DNA of 64,000 nt from Microlunatus flavus (GCF_900110855.1 NZ_FOFA01000004.1:186001-250000), one strand, 5' to 3'. Positions 1-8,485 are shown, counted from the first letter of the stretch. Notes: generated by a model from the letters alone, not told the origin. Made by a program: numbers and translations.

Positions 1-209
1 ATGGTCAGGGCCACGCGGTAGGTCTGGGGCCGCTGGCCCGACCCCCTCGGCATGATCGACGAGACCAGGGCGAACGAGGCGACCGGCTCGTCGGGGCGCG
101 CGGCGAACGAGCGTCGTCGTCCGGCGTCGTGACCGCGGCGGTCGTCACCGCACACCGGGCAGAAGTGGGCGGTCTCGGGGATCTGCGCGTGGCAGCGCGG
201 ACACTCCAT
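1..209 (-). CDS. Zinc-ribbon protein, N-terminal part (runs off the window edge)
   Basis: Only the first 69 codons are inside the window. The product opens MECPRC...FCPVCG, two CxxC pairs (Cys3/Cys6 and Cys17/Cys20) that form a small treble-clef zinc ribbon, followed by a basic linker (about residues 22-32) and the beginning of another domain ending ...PQTYRVALT. The ATG at 209 has a strong GGAGG Shine-Dalgarno 5 nt upstream, so the start is secure. In actinobacteria an N-terminal ribbon like this is often fused to a multi-pass membrane protein, for example of the PrsW type, and the hydrophobic turn at the visible end would fit. The rest is not visible, so the function is left open. It lies downstream of coaE on the same strand with a gap of about 90 nt. 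Confidence 0.7.
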   Translation of the reverse strand, partial: MECPRCHAQIPETAHFCPVCGDDRRGHDAGRRRSFAARPDEPVASFALVSSIMPRGSGQRPQTYRVALT

Positions 210-299
210 CGGTCCTCCTCGGCCTGGCCGGCCCGGGGTCGTCACGGTGGCACCGGCCACACCTGACCGGCTCGGCACGGAGTATGGCAGCCCGCGGGA

Positions 300-917
300 T
301 CAGCGGGGGCGGATTCGCTCCCAGAGGTCGTCGACGTGTCGCGCGAGGTCGTCGGCGGTGCCGTTGTTGTCGACCACGACGTCGGCGACGGCCAGCCGGT
401 CCGCGCGCGAGGCCTGGGCGGCGATCCGGGCGTCGGCCTGCTCGGGGTCGAGCCCGCCGCGGGCGAGCAGCCGGGTGCGCTGCACCGCCGGGTCCACGTC
501 GACGACGACCACGAGGTCGAAGGACCCCGACCGGCCGGTCTCGACGAGCAGCGGGATGACGTGGACCACGACCTGGTCGAGCCCGGCCGAGGCCTCCAGC
601 TCCGCCGCCCGCGCCCGTACGGCGGGGTGCACCACGGCTTCCAGGTCGCGTCGCGCGGACCGTGCCGCCTCGTCGGCCCCGAACACCAGCCGGCCGAGCG
701 CGGGCCGGTCGAGGTGCCCGTCGGCGGTGAGGACGCCGGGGCCGAACCGCTCGACCAGGGCGGCGAGCCCCGGCGTGCCGGGCTCGACCACCTCGCGGGC
801 CAGGACGTCGGAGTCGATCAGCAGCGCGCCGCGCTCGGCCAGGAGGTCGGCCACCGTGGTCTTGCCCGACGCGATGCCGCCGGTCAGGCCGACGCGTCGT
901 ACGCCCGGGGTCGCCAC
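300..917 (-). CDS. coaE: Dephospho-CoA kinase
   Basis: Catalyses the last step of coenzyme A synthesis, ATP-dependent 3'-phosphorylation of dephospho-CoA in the cytosol. The 205-aa product matches the usual CoaE length. The P-loop GLTGGIASGKTT is at residues 10-21, followed by the acceptor-binding segment LIDSDVLAREVVEPG (about 33-47) and the lid/CoA-binding region rich in Arg. The GTG at 917 is preceded by TAGGCT at 929-924 with exactly 6 nt between, so the mRNA is probably leaderless. Its position beside rpsA and polA is the standard actinobacterial order (as in Mycobacterium tuberculosis Rv1629-Rv1631). Here a secreted-protein gene has come between coaE and rpsA. Identification is firm. 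Confidence 0.95.
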   Translation of the reverse strand: MATPGVRRVGLTGGIASGKTTVADLLAERGALLIDSDVLAREVVEPGTPGLAALVERFGPGVLTADGHLDRPALGRLVFGADEAARSARRDLEAVVHPAVRARAAELEASAGLDQVVVHVIPLLVETGRSGSFDLVVVVDVDPAVQRTRLLARGGLDPEQADARIAAQASRADRLAVADVVVDNNGTADDLARHVDDLWERIRPR

Positions 918-923
918 GGCCGG

Positions 924-929
924 AGCCTA
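924..929 (-). promoter_or_regulatory. -10 element of a probable leaderless coaE promoter
   Basis: On the minus strand TAGGCT ends 6 nt before the coaE GTG at 917. TAN3T plus 6-7 nt is the actinobacterial layout in which transcription starts at the first base of the start codon. No Shine-Dalgarno is seen. Confidence 0.5.
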
Positions 930-965
930 GCGCCGCCGGCTGCCGACACCCTCGGGCGCAGACGC

Positions 966-1004
966 GCACGGGCCCTCCCGCCAGGTCGGCGGGAGGGCCC
1001 GTGC
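966..1004 (-). terminator. Strong hairpin terminator after the secreted protein gene
   Basis: A perfect 17-bp stem (966-982 with 988-1004) closes a 5-nt loop, 17 nt after the stop of the 1021-2265 gene and upstream of coaE. There is no T-tract, which is usual for terminators in very GC-rich actinobacteria. Confidence 0.8.
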
Positions 1005-1020
1005 ACCCGGGGGGCGGGTG

Positions 1021-2265
1021 TCAGGCGGCGACGCGCGACTTGGCCGCGGCGACCTGGAGGACGGTCCCGGCCGCGAGGCCCGGCTGGTCGGAGCCGAGCC
1101 GGAGCTCCAGCCCGATCACGTCGAGTCCGGTGGCCTGCTTGACCGTCTTGCGCACGGTGAGCGTGCCCACGCCGGCGACGTCGACGGTCGCGTTGTCCTT
1201 CGTGGACAGGGTGACGCTCTTGCCCAGCACCTTGAGGCCGGTCACGACCGTGCCGTCGTCGGTGCTCGACAGGCCCGCCGCCGAGCGGGTGGTGGACGCC
1301 TTGACCGTGATCGCGTCAGCGGTGACCGCGCCGTTCAGGAGGTTCACTCCGGCGACGCTGCTGCTGAACGTCGCGGTCGTGCTCCCCGCGCCCTCGACGC
1401 TCTGGCCGGTGCTGGCGACGGTGCCGACCGTCGCGACGCCGGGCAGCGTGAGCCCGACGACCTTGTTCCTGCTCACGGCGCCGGCCGTGCCGCCGCACGG
1501 CATGCCCACGTACGCCGTCGGGCCGGAGGTGACCAGGCTGCCGACGTTCAGGGTGGTGCCGTACGCCTGCCCGCCCGCGGCGAAGGCCGTGGGCGCGGAC
1601 GCCCCGGTCGTCGACGAGCCGAGGACGATGGAGCCGGTCGGGAGCCCCAGCTTGTTGTCCTTGAGCAGGTCGACCCGGAGGGCGTCGACGGTGAGCTGCT
1701 TCGAGGCGAAGGTCGTGCTCCGGGTCTGGGCGTTGAAGGTGAGCGTGGCGACGCCCGGGACGACGATCGTGCTGCCGCTGCCGGCGGGGACCGTCCGAGG
1801 CAGGCCGGCGATGGTCAGCCCGGTGATCACCGTCGAGCCGGACGAGCTGACCTGGGAACCGGCGAGGGACGACGTCGAGGTCGAGGCGATCGCCTTGGCC
1901 TTGACGAGGCCGCCGAGCAGGCTGGTCTCCCCCGTCGTGCTGGTGGCGACCACGGAGCTGCCGCTGCGGGTCCCCGTGGTGACGACGGCGCCGACCTTGC
2001 CGAGCAGGCCGCCGAGGTCGGTGGCCGCGACCTGGGTGCCGTACGGGGTGCCGGCACCGGTCGAGCACGCGGAGAAGTAGGCGGTCTTGCCCGAGGAGAC
2101 GGCCCCGACCTTCGCGGTCGAGCCGTACGCCGAGGCGGCGAGGGACAGCGTCGACGGCGCGGTGGTGGCCGCGCCGGCGGGTGCGGCCGCGGCGAGCAGC
2201 AGTGCGGCGGCGCCGAGCGTGAGGCCGGTGCCGAGGGCGAGGGGACGGGTGGTGCGACGGTGCAT
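1021..2265 (-). CDS. Secreted choice-of-anchor-P-like protein
   Basis: A 414-aa exported protein. Residues 1-32 (MHRRTTRPLALG... ending APAGA) form a classic Sec signal peptide with a twin-Arg-free basic n-region, a poly-Ala/Leu core and an AxA cleavage site. The mature part is Ser/Thr/Gly/Val-rich, almost free of aromatic and charged residues, and built of repeated beta segments such as STVITGLTIAGL and GTVVTGLKVLGKSVTL. This resembles actinobacterial choice-of-anchor P proteins. No LPxTG motif or C-terminal membrane anchor is present, so it is probably released or loosely wall-attached. Function is unknown. ATG 2265 has a good GGAGG 7 nt upstream. It is a single-gene unit with its own terminator, lying between coaE and rpsA, genes that are usually adjacent. 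Confidence 0.7.
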   Translation of the reverse strand: MHRRTTRPLALGTGLTLGAAALLLAAAAPAGAATTAPSTLSLAASAYGSTAKVGAVSSGKTAYFSACSTGAGTPYGTQVAATDLGGLLGKVGAVVTTGTRSGSSVVATSTTGETSLLGGLVKAKAIASTSTSSLAGSQVSSSGSTVITGLTIAGLPRTVPAGSGSTIVVPGVATLTFNAQTRSTTFASKQLTVDALRVDLLKDNKLGLPTGSIVLGSSTTGASAPTAFAAGGQAYGTTLNVGSLVTSGPTAYVGMPCGGTAGAVSRNKVVGLTLPGVATVGTVASTGQSVEGAGSTTATFSSSVAGVNLLNGAVTADAITVKASTTRSAAGLSSTDDGTVVTGLKVLGKSVTLSTKDNATVDVAGVGTLTVRKTVKQATGLDVIGLELRLGSDQPGLAAGTVLQVAAAKSRVAA

Positions 2266-2496
2266 CGAAGGTCCTCCGGAGGAGAGGCTGCAGGCAGCAG
2301 CCAGGGCTGATGAGACGCGATCTCCCCCGAGGTACGCCGTGCGGCGCCGCGATCAGCCGGTGTTCGACGTCCTCCGCCCACCGGATTGCTACCGGCTGCG
2401 CTGTTATCCAACCGTGATGCAGAGGGCCCGTTTACGGCCGAGCCGCGCGCGACCTCTGCGGCGGCCGGCATCCTGTGCCGCCCGGGCCCGGACGCG

Positions 2497-2533
2497 GGAA
2501 GGCCCCGCTCCGACGTACGGAGCGGGGCCTTCC
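2497..2533 (-). terminator. rpsA terminator
   Basis: A perfect 16-bp stem (2497-2512 with 2518-2533) with a 5-nt loop lies 31 nt beyond the rpsA stop codon. The rest of the gap 2266-2563 should hold the promoter and leader of the secreted protein gene. I see its Shine-Dalgarno there but no convincing -35/-10 pair. Confidence 0.85.
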
Positions 2534-2563
2534 TGTGCTGCGTGCGGACGAACCGCGGGGGGC

Positions 2564-4048
2564 TCAGGCGTTGCCGGTGAGCTTCTCCCGCAGGGCCTGC
2601 AGGGCCTCGTCCGAGGCCAGCGAACCCTCCGGCGCGGCCGGGGCCGCGCTGTCTCCACCGGTCGAGCTGGTGCTCGGCGCGGCGGACGAGGAGGAGTAGG
2701 TCGACGGAGCCGCGGCGGCGCTGGCGCCCTCCTCGGCCTCGAGGACCTGCTTCTTGTGGGCCTCGAACCGGGCCTGGGCCTCGGCGTACTGGGCCTCCCA
2801 GGCGGCGCGCTGCTCGTCGTAGCCCTCGAGCCACTCGCCCGTCTCGGAGTCGAAGCCCTCCGGGTACAGGTAGTTGCCCTGCTCGTCGTAGCTCGCCGTC
2901 ATGCCGTAGAGCGTCGGGTCGAACTCCTCGGAGTTGACGTCGACACCCTCGTTGGCCTGCTTGAGCGACAGCGAGATGCGGCGACGCTCGAGGTCGATGT
3001 CGATGATCTTGACGAGCACCGAGTCGTTGACCTGCACGACCTGCTCGGGGATCTCGACGTGACGCTCGGCGAGCTCGGAGACGTGCACCAGACCCTCGAT
3101 GCCCTCCTCCACGCGGACGAACGCACCGAACGGCACCAGCTTGGTGACCTTGCCGGGCACGATCTGCCCGATCTGGTGCGTGCGGGCGAAGGCCTGCCAC
3201 GGGTCTTCCTTGGTCGCCTTGAGCGACAGGGAGACACGCTCGCGGTCCATGTCGACGTCGAGGACCTCGACGGTGACCTCCTGGCCGACCTCGACCACCT
3301 CGGACGGGTGGTCGATGTGCTTCCAGGACAGCTCCGACACGTGCACGAGGCCGTCCACGCCACCCAGGTCCACGAAGGCACCGAAGTTGACGATGGAGGA
3401 CACGACACCCTTGCGGATCTGGCCCTTCTGCAGCTGCGTGAGGAAGTTCTGGCGAACCTCGGACTGCGTCTGCTCGAGCCACGCGCGGCGGGACAGGACC
3501 ACGTTGTTGCGGTTCTTGTCCAGCTCGATGATCTTGGCCTCGAGCTCCATGCCGACGTACGGCTGGAGGTCGCGGACACGACGCATCTCGACCAGCGACG
3601 CGGGCAGGAAGCCGCGGAGGCCGATGTCGATGATCAGACCACCCTTGACGACCTCGATCACCGAACCGGTGACGACACCGTCCTCTTCCTTGATCTTCTC
3701 GATCGTGCCCCAGGCGCGCTCGTACTGAGCACGCTTCTTGGACAGGATCAGTCGACCCTCCTTGTCCTCCTTCTGCTGGACGAGGGCCTCGACCTCGTCG
3801 CCGACGGAGACCACGTCGAACGGGTCCACGTCGTGCTTGATGGAGAGCTCTTTGGAGGGGATGACCCCTTCGGTCTTGTAACCGATGTCGAGCAGGACCT
3901 CGTCCCGGTCGACCTTGACGACGGTGCCGCTGACGATGTCGCCGTCGTTGAAGTACTTGATGGTCGCGTCGATGGCGGCGAGGAAGGCCTCGTCCGACTC
4001 GAAGTCGTTGATCGCAACCTGGGGAGGAGCCTCGAGAGAGGACGTCAT
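2564..4048 (-). CDS. rpsA: 30S ribosomal protein S1
   Basis: RNA-binding protein of the small ribosomal subunit that helps load mRNA. The 494-aa product carries four S1 (OB-fold) domains: about residues 36-105 (DIVSGTVVKVDRDEVLLDIG), 122-190, 208-278 (VSSIVNFGAFVDLGGVDG) and 294-364 (GKVTKLVPFGAFVRVEEG). A low-complexity acidic/Ala-Ser tail of about 130 residues follows, as in actinobacterial S1, which has four domains rather than the six of E. coli. ATG 4048 (MTSSLEAPPQ) is chosen because homology starts there. The upstream in-frame extension to 4162 is low quality and lies in the leader. A consensus promoter at 4223-4252 gives an untranslated leader of roughly 165 nt, long enough for autogenous control. 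Confidence 0.97.
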   Translation of the reverse strand: MTSSLEAPPQVAINDFESDEAFLAAIDATIKYFNDGDIVSGTVVKVDRDEVLLDIGYKTEGVIPSKELSIKHDVDPFDVVSVGDEVEALVQQKEDKEGRLILSKKRAQYERAWGTIEKIKEEDGVVTGSVIEVVKGGLIIDIGLRGFLPASLVEMRRVRDLQPYVGMELEAKIIELDKNRNNVVLSRRAWLEQTQSEVRQNFLTQLQKGQIRKGVVSSIVNFGAFVDLGGVDGLVHVSELSWKHIDHPSEVVEVGQEVTVEVLDVDMDRERVSLSLKATKEDPWQAFARTHQIGQIVPGKVTKLVPFGAFVRVEEGIEGLVHVSELAERHVEIPEQVVQVNDSVLVKIIDIDLERRRISLSLKQANEGVDVNSEEFDPTLYGMTASYDEQGNYLYPEGFDSETGEWLEGYDEQRAAWEAQYAEAQARFEAHKKQVLEAEEGASAAAAPSTYSSSSAAPSTSSTGGDSAAPAAPEGSLASDEALQALREKLTGNA

Positions 4049-4222
4049 GTAGTAGGTGCTCCGGATGGTGGATGGTGGTGGAGTTGTCCGCTGCGACCCT
4101 GTCCGTACTGCACGACGAGGCTCAAGCGGCGCTTGGTGAGAACAACGCCGGACGACCACCATCTGATTCCGTACGAGCGCGACCTGCTCCCTTGGAGGTA
4201 ACGCAGGCCACAGCGACCCCCG

Positions 4223-4252
4223 ACACTACCCGCGCCCCGCGAAGAGGGTCAA
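4223..4252 (-). promoter_or_regulatory. Probable rpsA promoter (SigA-type)
   Basis: On the minus strand TTGACC (4252-4247), an 18-bp spacer and TAGTGT (4228-4223) form a near-consensus housekeeping promoter. The predicted start near 4215 leaves a leader of about 165 nt before rpsA. Confidence 0.65.
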
Positions 4253-4311
4253 TTCGCTCAAGCGTGCGGGGCCATGACGGCGGCCCGGAGCTGTGACGGC
4301 GCGCGCCCGTG

Positions 4312-4394
4312 CCGACCTGAGCGCGCCGGCCGTGAAGCACGCAGGACCCGACCAGAGCGGCCGCCGCGCTTCACGGGTGGCGTGCTCAGGTCGG
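4312..4394. repeat. Interrupted long inverted repeat between polA and rpsA
   Basis: Arms 4312-4322 with 4384-4394 (11 bp) and 4332-4338 with 4368-4374 (7 bp) pair, separated by 9-nt unpaired stretches on both sides and a 29-nt apical loop. It lies just after the polA stop (4432), so the simplest reading is the polA terminator. The remaining gap 4049-4431 holds the rpsA promoter and leader and no gene that I can support. Confidence 0.45.
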
Positions 4395-4431
4395 GACGGT
4401 GAGGCGTCCGCCGTCAGAGCGACCAGACCAT

Positions 4432-7191
4432 TCAGTGCGCGGCGTCGTGCCAGCTGCGACCCACGCCGACGGAGACGTCCAGCGGGACGCTCATCTCCAC
4501 CGCCTGGCCCATCTTGGTGCGGACCAGCTCCTCGAGGGCCTCGCGCTCCCCTGCGCCGACCTCGAACACGAGCTCGTCGTGCACCTGCAGCAGCATCCGG
4601 CTGCGCATCCCCGAGTCGTCGAGCGCCTGCTCGACGTCGAGCATCGCGACCTTGATGATGTCGGCCGCGGAACCCTGGATGGGCGCGTTCAGCGCCATCC
4701 GCTCGGCCATCTCGCGCCGCTGGCGGTTGTCGCTCATCAGGTCGGGCAGGTAGCGGCGCCGGCCGAGGATCGTCTCGGTGTACTCGGTGCGGCGGGCGTC
4801 CGCGACGAGGCCGTGCAGGTAGGTCCGCACGTCGCCGAACCGTTCGAAGTACTCGTCCATCAGCGCCTTGGCCTCGGACGTCTCGATGTGCAGCTGCTGG
4901 CTCAGCCCGAACGCGGACAGCCCGTAAGCGAGCCCGTAGTTCATCGCCTTGATCTTGGCCCGCTCGGCGCCGGTGACCGCGTCGGGATCGACGCCGAACA
5001 CCCGCGAGGCGGTGACGGTGTGGAAGTCCATGCCGGACTTGAAGGCCTCGATCAGCGCCTCGTCGTCGCTGGCGTGGGCCATGATCCGCATCTCGATCTG
5101 GCTGTAGTCGGCCGACATCAGCGACGCGTAGCCCGGCCCCACCACGAAGGCCTGCCGGATCCGGCGTCCCTCCTCGGTGCGGATGGGGATGTTCTGCAGG
5201 TTGGGGTCGGTGCTCGAGAGCCGGCCGGTCGCCGCGATCGTCTGCACGTACGTCGTGTGGATCCGCCCGTCGTCGGCGACCGACTTGAGCAGGCCCTCGA
5301 CGGTCTGCCGCAGCCGGATCGCGTCGCGGTGGGTGAGCAGGTGCTGCAGGAACGGGTGCTCGGTCTTGGCGTAGAGCGACTGCAGCGCCTCGGCGTCGGT
5401 GGTGTAGCCGGACTTGGTGCGCCGGGTCTTGGGCATGCCGAGCTCGTCGAACAGCACGACCTGCAGCTGCTTGGGCGAGCCGAGGTTGATCTGCTTGCCG
5501 AGGACCTCGTACGCCTCGGCCGCCGCCCGGCTGACCGTCGAGTCGAACTCCGCCTCGAGCGCGCGGAGGTGGTCGACGTCGACGGCTACGCCCGTGCGCT
5601 CCATCCGCGCCAGCGTGCGGAGCAGCGGGAGCTCGACGCCGTAGAGCAGGCTCGTGCCGCCGCGCTCCTCGATCTGGGTGTCGAGGGCGTCGGCCAGGTC
5701 GATCACGGCCCGGGCGCGCACCATCGACGCGTCGGCCGCGGTTTTCGCGCCGGAGTCGTCGTCGCCGAAGTCGAGGGCGTCCTGGTCGGGGTCGGTGACC
5801 TCCTCCTCGCCCTCGACCTTCAGCTCGCGCTTGAGGTAGCGCACCGTCAGGTCCGCGAGGTCGAAGGTGCGCTGGTCGGGCCGGACGAGGTAGGCCGCGA
5901 GCTGGGTGTCGGAGGTGAGGCCGGCGAGGTCCCACCCGCGCGCCCACGCGGCGAGCAGCGGGCCCTTGGCGTCGTGCATCGCCTTCGGCCGCGCCTCGTC
6001 GGCCAGCCACGCCGCCAGCACCTGCTCGTCGTCGGGCAGCAGCTCGGTGACGTCGACGTAGGCGGCCGCGCCGTCGGCCGCGGCGAGCGAGAGCGCCCGC
6101 ACGTCGCCGGACCCCGACCCCCAGTGCCCGACCACGTCCAGGCCCGTGCGCCCGTCGCCGGTGTGCTCCGCGAGCCAGCCCGCGAGCTGCCCCGCGGCCA
6201 GCTGCTCGCCGACCATGTCGAAGCCGCCCTCGGCGACCATCTCGTCGGAGTTCGGCAGGGCCTCCAGCAGCCGGTCGCGCAGCACGCGGAACTCGAGCCC
6301 GTCGAAGAGCGTGTGGACGGCCTCGCGGTTCCACGGCTTGCGCTCGAGGTCGTCGATGCCGACGGACAGCTCGAGGTCGCGGACCAGCGCGTTGACCTGC
6401 CGGTTGCGCAGCACGGACTCGGTGCGCTCCTGGAACGCCTGCGCCGCCTTGCCCTTGAGCTCGCCGGCGTGGGCGACGAGCGTCTCGAGGTCGCCGTACT
6501 GGTCGAGCCACTTCGCCGCGGTCTTCGGCCCGACGCCGGGGATGCCGGGGAGGTTGTCGCTCGTCTCCCCCACCAGCGCCGCGAGGTCGGGGTAGCGCTC
6601 CGGTGCCATGAGGTAGCGCTCCTGCACCGCCTCCGGCGTCATCCGGGCCAGGTCGGAGACGCCCTTGCGCGGGTAGAGGACGGTCACCTCCTCGCTGACC
6701 AGCTGGAACGCGTCGCGGTCACCCGTGCAGATCAGCACGTCCCAGCCGGCGTCGCGCGCCCGGGTGGTCAGGGTGCCGATGACGTCGTCGGCCTCGAACC
6801 CCGGCTTCTCGACGAAGGGGATGTTGAGGGCGATCAGCACCTCCTTGACCAGGTCGACCTGGCCGCGGAACTCGCTCGGGCTCTCCGACCGCGTCGCCTT
6901 GTACTCGCTGTAGATCTCGTTGCGGAAGGTCTGGCGGCTGACGTCGAAGGCCACGCCGACGTGGGTCGGGGCCTCGTCGCGCAGGACGTTGATGAGCATC
7001 GACGTGAAGCCGAAGACGCCGTTGGTGTGCTGGCCGGTCTGGGTCGAGAAGTTCTCGACCGGCAGCGCGAAGAACGCCCGGTAGGCGAGCGAGTGCCCGT
7101 CCAGGAGCAGCAGCTTGGGACGGGTCGGCTGGGCGGCCGCGCCCCCCTTGGCTCCCGCAGCCCCCGGCTTCGTCTTGGTCGCTGTCGGCAC
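4432..7191 (-). CDS. polA: DNA polymerase I
   Basis: Repair and Okazaki-fragment polymerase, 919 aa from GTG 7191. The N-terminal 5'-3' nuclease opens LLLLDGHSLAYRAFFALP and runs to about residue 310. The middle 3'-5' exonuclease-like domain (about 330-510) lacks the acidic DxE-type metal ligands, so proofreading is probably lost, as in most actinobacterial PolA. The C-terminal polymerase has motif A (SADYSQIEMRI), motif B (RAKIKAMNYGLAYG) and motif C (LQVHDELVFE). GTG 7191 is preferred over an in-frame GTG at 7233 because TAGAGT (7204-7199) lies exactly 7 nt upstream, which fits a leaderless transcript. The next gene diverges from this promoter region. Confidence 0.97.
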   Translation of the reverse strand: MPTATKTKPGAAGAKGGAAAQPTRPKLLLLDGHSLAYRAFFALPVENFSTQTGQHTNGVFGFTSMLINVLRDEAPTHVGVAFDVSRQTFRNEIYSEYKATRSESPSEFRGQVDLVKEVLIALNIPFVEKPGFEADDVIGTLTTRARDAGWDVLICTGDRDAFQLVSEEVTVLYPRKGVSDLARMTPEAVQERYLMAPERYPDLAALVGETSDNLPGIPGVGPKTAAKWLDQYGDLETLVAHAGELKGKAAQAFQERTESVLRNRQVNALVRDLELSVGIDDLERKPWNREAVHTLFDGLEFRVLRDRLLEALPNSDEMVAEGGFDMVGEQLAAGQLAGWLAEHTGDGRTGLDVVGHWGSGSGDVRALSLAAADGAAAYVDVTELLPDDEQVLAAWLADEARPKAMHDAKGPLLAAWARGWDLAGLTSDTQLAAYLVRPDQRTFDLADLTVRYLKRELKVEGEEEVTDPDQDALDFGDDDSGAKTAADASMVRARAVIDLADALDTQIEERGGTSLLYGVELPLLRTLARMERTGVAVDVDHLRALEAEFDSTVSRAAAEAYEVLGKQINLGSPKQLQVVLFDELGMPKTRRTKSGYTTDAEALQSLYAKTEHPFLQHLLTHRDAIRLRQTVEGLLKSVADDGRIHTTYVQTIAATGRLSSTDPNLQNIPIRTEEGRRIRQAFVVGPGYASLMSADYSQIEMRIMAHASDDEALIEAFKSGMDFHTVTASRVFGVDPDAVTGAERAKIKAMNYGLAYGLSAFGLSQQLHIETSEAKALMDEYFERFGDVRTYLHGLVADARRTEYTETILGRRRYLPDLMSDNRQRREMAERMALNAPIQGSAADIIKVAMLDVEQALDDSGMRSRMLLQVHDELVFEVGAGEREALEELVRTKMGQAVEMSVPLDVSVGVGRSWHDAAH

Positions 7192-7198
7192 CTGCCCG

Positions 7199-7204
7199 AC
7201 TCTA
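7199..7204 (-). promoter_or_regulatory. -10 element for leaderless polA
   Basis: TAGAGT on the minus strand ends 7 nt before GTG 7191. Its position decides between the two possible polA starts. Confidence 0.5.
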
Positions 7205-7262
7205 TCCGCGCCCACCGACAGGCCGGGCGCCACGAAGACCCCGTGCGTGGCAGGGTGCCCAG

Positions 7263-7721
7263 GTGAGCCAGACTCCCGCGCTGCCCGACTGGTGGGCCAC
7301 GACCGCCAGCGCGCTCGACACGAAGATGGGCCTCGAGGTCACCGAGCTGACGCCCGACCGCGTCGCCGGCTCCATGCCCGTCGAGGGGAACACGCAGCCG
7401 TACGGCCTGTGGCACGGCGGCGCCTCGTGCGTGCTGGCCGAGACCCTCGCCTCGATCGGCTCCTTCGCCCATGCGCACGCCCTCGCCCCGGGTTCGGTGG
7501 CCGTGGGGGTCGACCTCAACGCCACCCACCACCGCTCGGTCCGCAGCGGCCGGGTCAGCGGCGTCGCGACCGCGCTGCGGCTGGGCCGGCGCGTCACGTC
7601 GTACGAGGTCGTCCTCAGCGACGACCAGGGCCGCCGGGTGTGCACGGCCCGCGTGACCTGCCAGGTGCTGCCGCCCGAGCCCGCGGCGGACGGTCCGGGC
7701 CCGGCACCCGGCCGGGACTGA
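7263..7721 (+). CDS. PaaI-type hotdog-fold thioesterase
   Basis: A 152-aa single hotdog domain likely to hydrolyse an aromatic or other acyl-CoA. The pattern GNTQPYGLWHGGASCVLAETLASIG (about residues 42-66) holds the family HGG turn followed by the long central helix, and VGVDLNATHHRSVRSGRV is the typical mid-domain beta strand with the N-x-x-H segment. The length fits the PaaI/YdiI group. GTG 7263 follows CAGGGT by 6 nt, consistent with a leaderless start. The gene is transcribed divergently from polA, and the downstream SRPBCC gene starts 2 nt after its stop, so the two form a unit. The substrate cannot be predicted from sequence. Confidence 0.85.
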   Translation: MSQTPALPDWWATTASALDTKMGLEVTELTPDRVAGSMPVEGNTQPYGLWHGGASCVLAETLASIGSFAHAHALAPGSVAVGVDLNATHHRSVRSGRVSGVATALRLGRRVTSYEVVLSDDQGRRVCTARVTCQVLPPEPAADGPGPAPGRD

Positions 7722-7723
7722 GC

Positions 7724-8212
7724 GTGCCGCAGGTCGTGGCGGGGGCCTGGGTGCCGGCGCCTCCCGACGTCGCGTTCGCGGTCAGCCAGACGACCGGGGC
7801 CGTGCGGCTGCGCTGGGACCCCTTCATCCGCGAGCAGCACCTCCTCGACGCCGACGCCCCGGGCAAGGACGTGCGCACGCTGACCCGCTCGAGCGTCGGG
7901 CCCGGCCGCGGCCTGCGGATGGTCAGCCGCTACGTCTCCTACCGGCCCCCGACGTCGGTGGGGATGACGATGGAGGAAGGACCGTGGTTCTTCGCCTCGT
8001 TCGGGGGCGGGTGGCGCTTCGAGGCCCAGACCCGCGCCGGCGTCGCAGGGACGCTGGCGACCTGGAAGTACACCTACGCCGTCCGGCCGCGGCTGCTGCG
8101 CGGTGTCGCCGAGCCCCTGGGGCAGCGGCTGCTCGGCCGCGAGATCCGGGCCCGCATCGAGGCCTTCCGCACCGCGTGCGGCGACCCGGTCGTGCTCGCC
8201 GCCGCCACCTGA
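7724..8212 (+). CDS. SRPBCC (START/Bet v1-like) domain protein
   Basis: A 162-aa protein from GTG 7724, placed 2 nt after the thioesterase stop. The line VVAGAWVPAPPDVAFAVSQTTGAVRLRWDPFIREQHLL resembles the first strand and helix of polyketide-cyclase/SRPBCC proteins, where a W-D-P motif follows the second helix. The middle GPGRGLRMVSRYVSYRPP and WRFEAQTRAGVAGTLATWKYTYAVRP look like the antiparallel sheet, and a long C-terminal helix ends the protein. Members bind hydrophobic ligands. Its ligand is unknown, but co-transcription with a thioesterase hints at a lipid or acyl-CoA role. It has no signal peptide or membrane segment. Confidence 0.75.
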   Translation: MPQVVAGAWVPAPPDVAFAVSQTTGAVRLRWDPFIREQHLLDADAPGKDVRTLTRSSVGPGRGLRMVSRYVSYRPPTSVGMTMEEGPWFFASFGGGWRFEAQTRAGVAGTLATWKYTYAVRPRLLRGVAEPLGQRLLGREIRARIEAFRTACGDPVVLAAAT

Positions 8213-8304
8213 AGGCGTCCTCAGGAATCTGGCCGGACCCCTGGACAGACGAGCCCCGAGGCGCAAAGATGTTGCGCCGCTGAGGCGACCTCACGCAGGA
8301 ACTA

Positions 8305-8315
8305 TTGTCTGACAG
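8305..8315. promoter_or_regulatory. Operator-like site upstream of liv (one mismatch to TTGTCTGACAA)
   Basis: TTGTCTGACAG matches 10 of 11 bases of the palindrome present at 24955 and 40753. The TTGT-N3-ACAA form fits FCD-family GntR operators. A second GACAA half-site follows at 8318-8322. It is about 290 nt upstream of livK, so it might instead act on another transcript. Confidence 0.4.
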
Positions 8316-8355
8316 CCGACAAATGCATCTTCACGCGTTCCAACGTCATAACAAA

Positions 8356-8385
8356 CGGTAACAACGTGGTCATTTTCGGTAACAA
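8356..8385 (+). promoter_or_regulatory. Two CGGTAACAA direct repeats in the liv promoter region
   Basis: CGGTAACAA occurs at 8356-8364 and 8377-8385, 21 bp apart (two helical turns), with a weaker copy TCATAACAA at 8346-8354. This stretch is strikingly AT-rich for the window. A possible -10 (TATAAC, 8392-8397) follows at once, so a regulator bound here would sit next to RNA polymerase. The gap 8213-8597 otherwise holds only the palindrome at 8305 and the hairpin at 8486. Confidence 0.45.
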
Positions 8386-8485
8386 GTCGGATATAACCCT
8401 CCGTAAGGCTGCGGCAGCGCACCATGTCCGTCGACCCCCGGGTCGGCGGGCCCGGTCACTGCCGGGACGCCGTCCGGAACCCCCT

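Noticed and set aside
7192-7233. PolA start at GTG 7233
   Set aside because: It would add 14 residues without conservation, and the promoter-like TAGAGT 7 nt before GTG 7191 lies inside that extension.
4399-7266. Very long reading frame on the plus strand opposite polA, and similar long frames opposite the FtsX permease (53516-56464), rpsA (2087-4201) and the ABC ATPase (55768-58107)
   Set aside because: Antisense frames stay open in very GC-rich DNA. Their products are Arg/Gly/Asp/His-rich without recognisable domains, while the opposite strand encodes clear conserved proteins.
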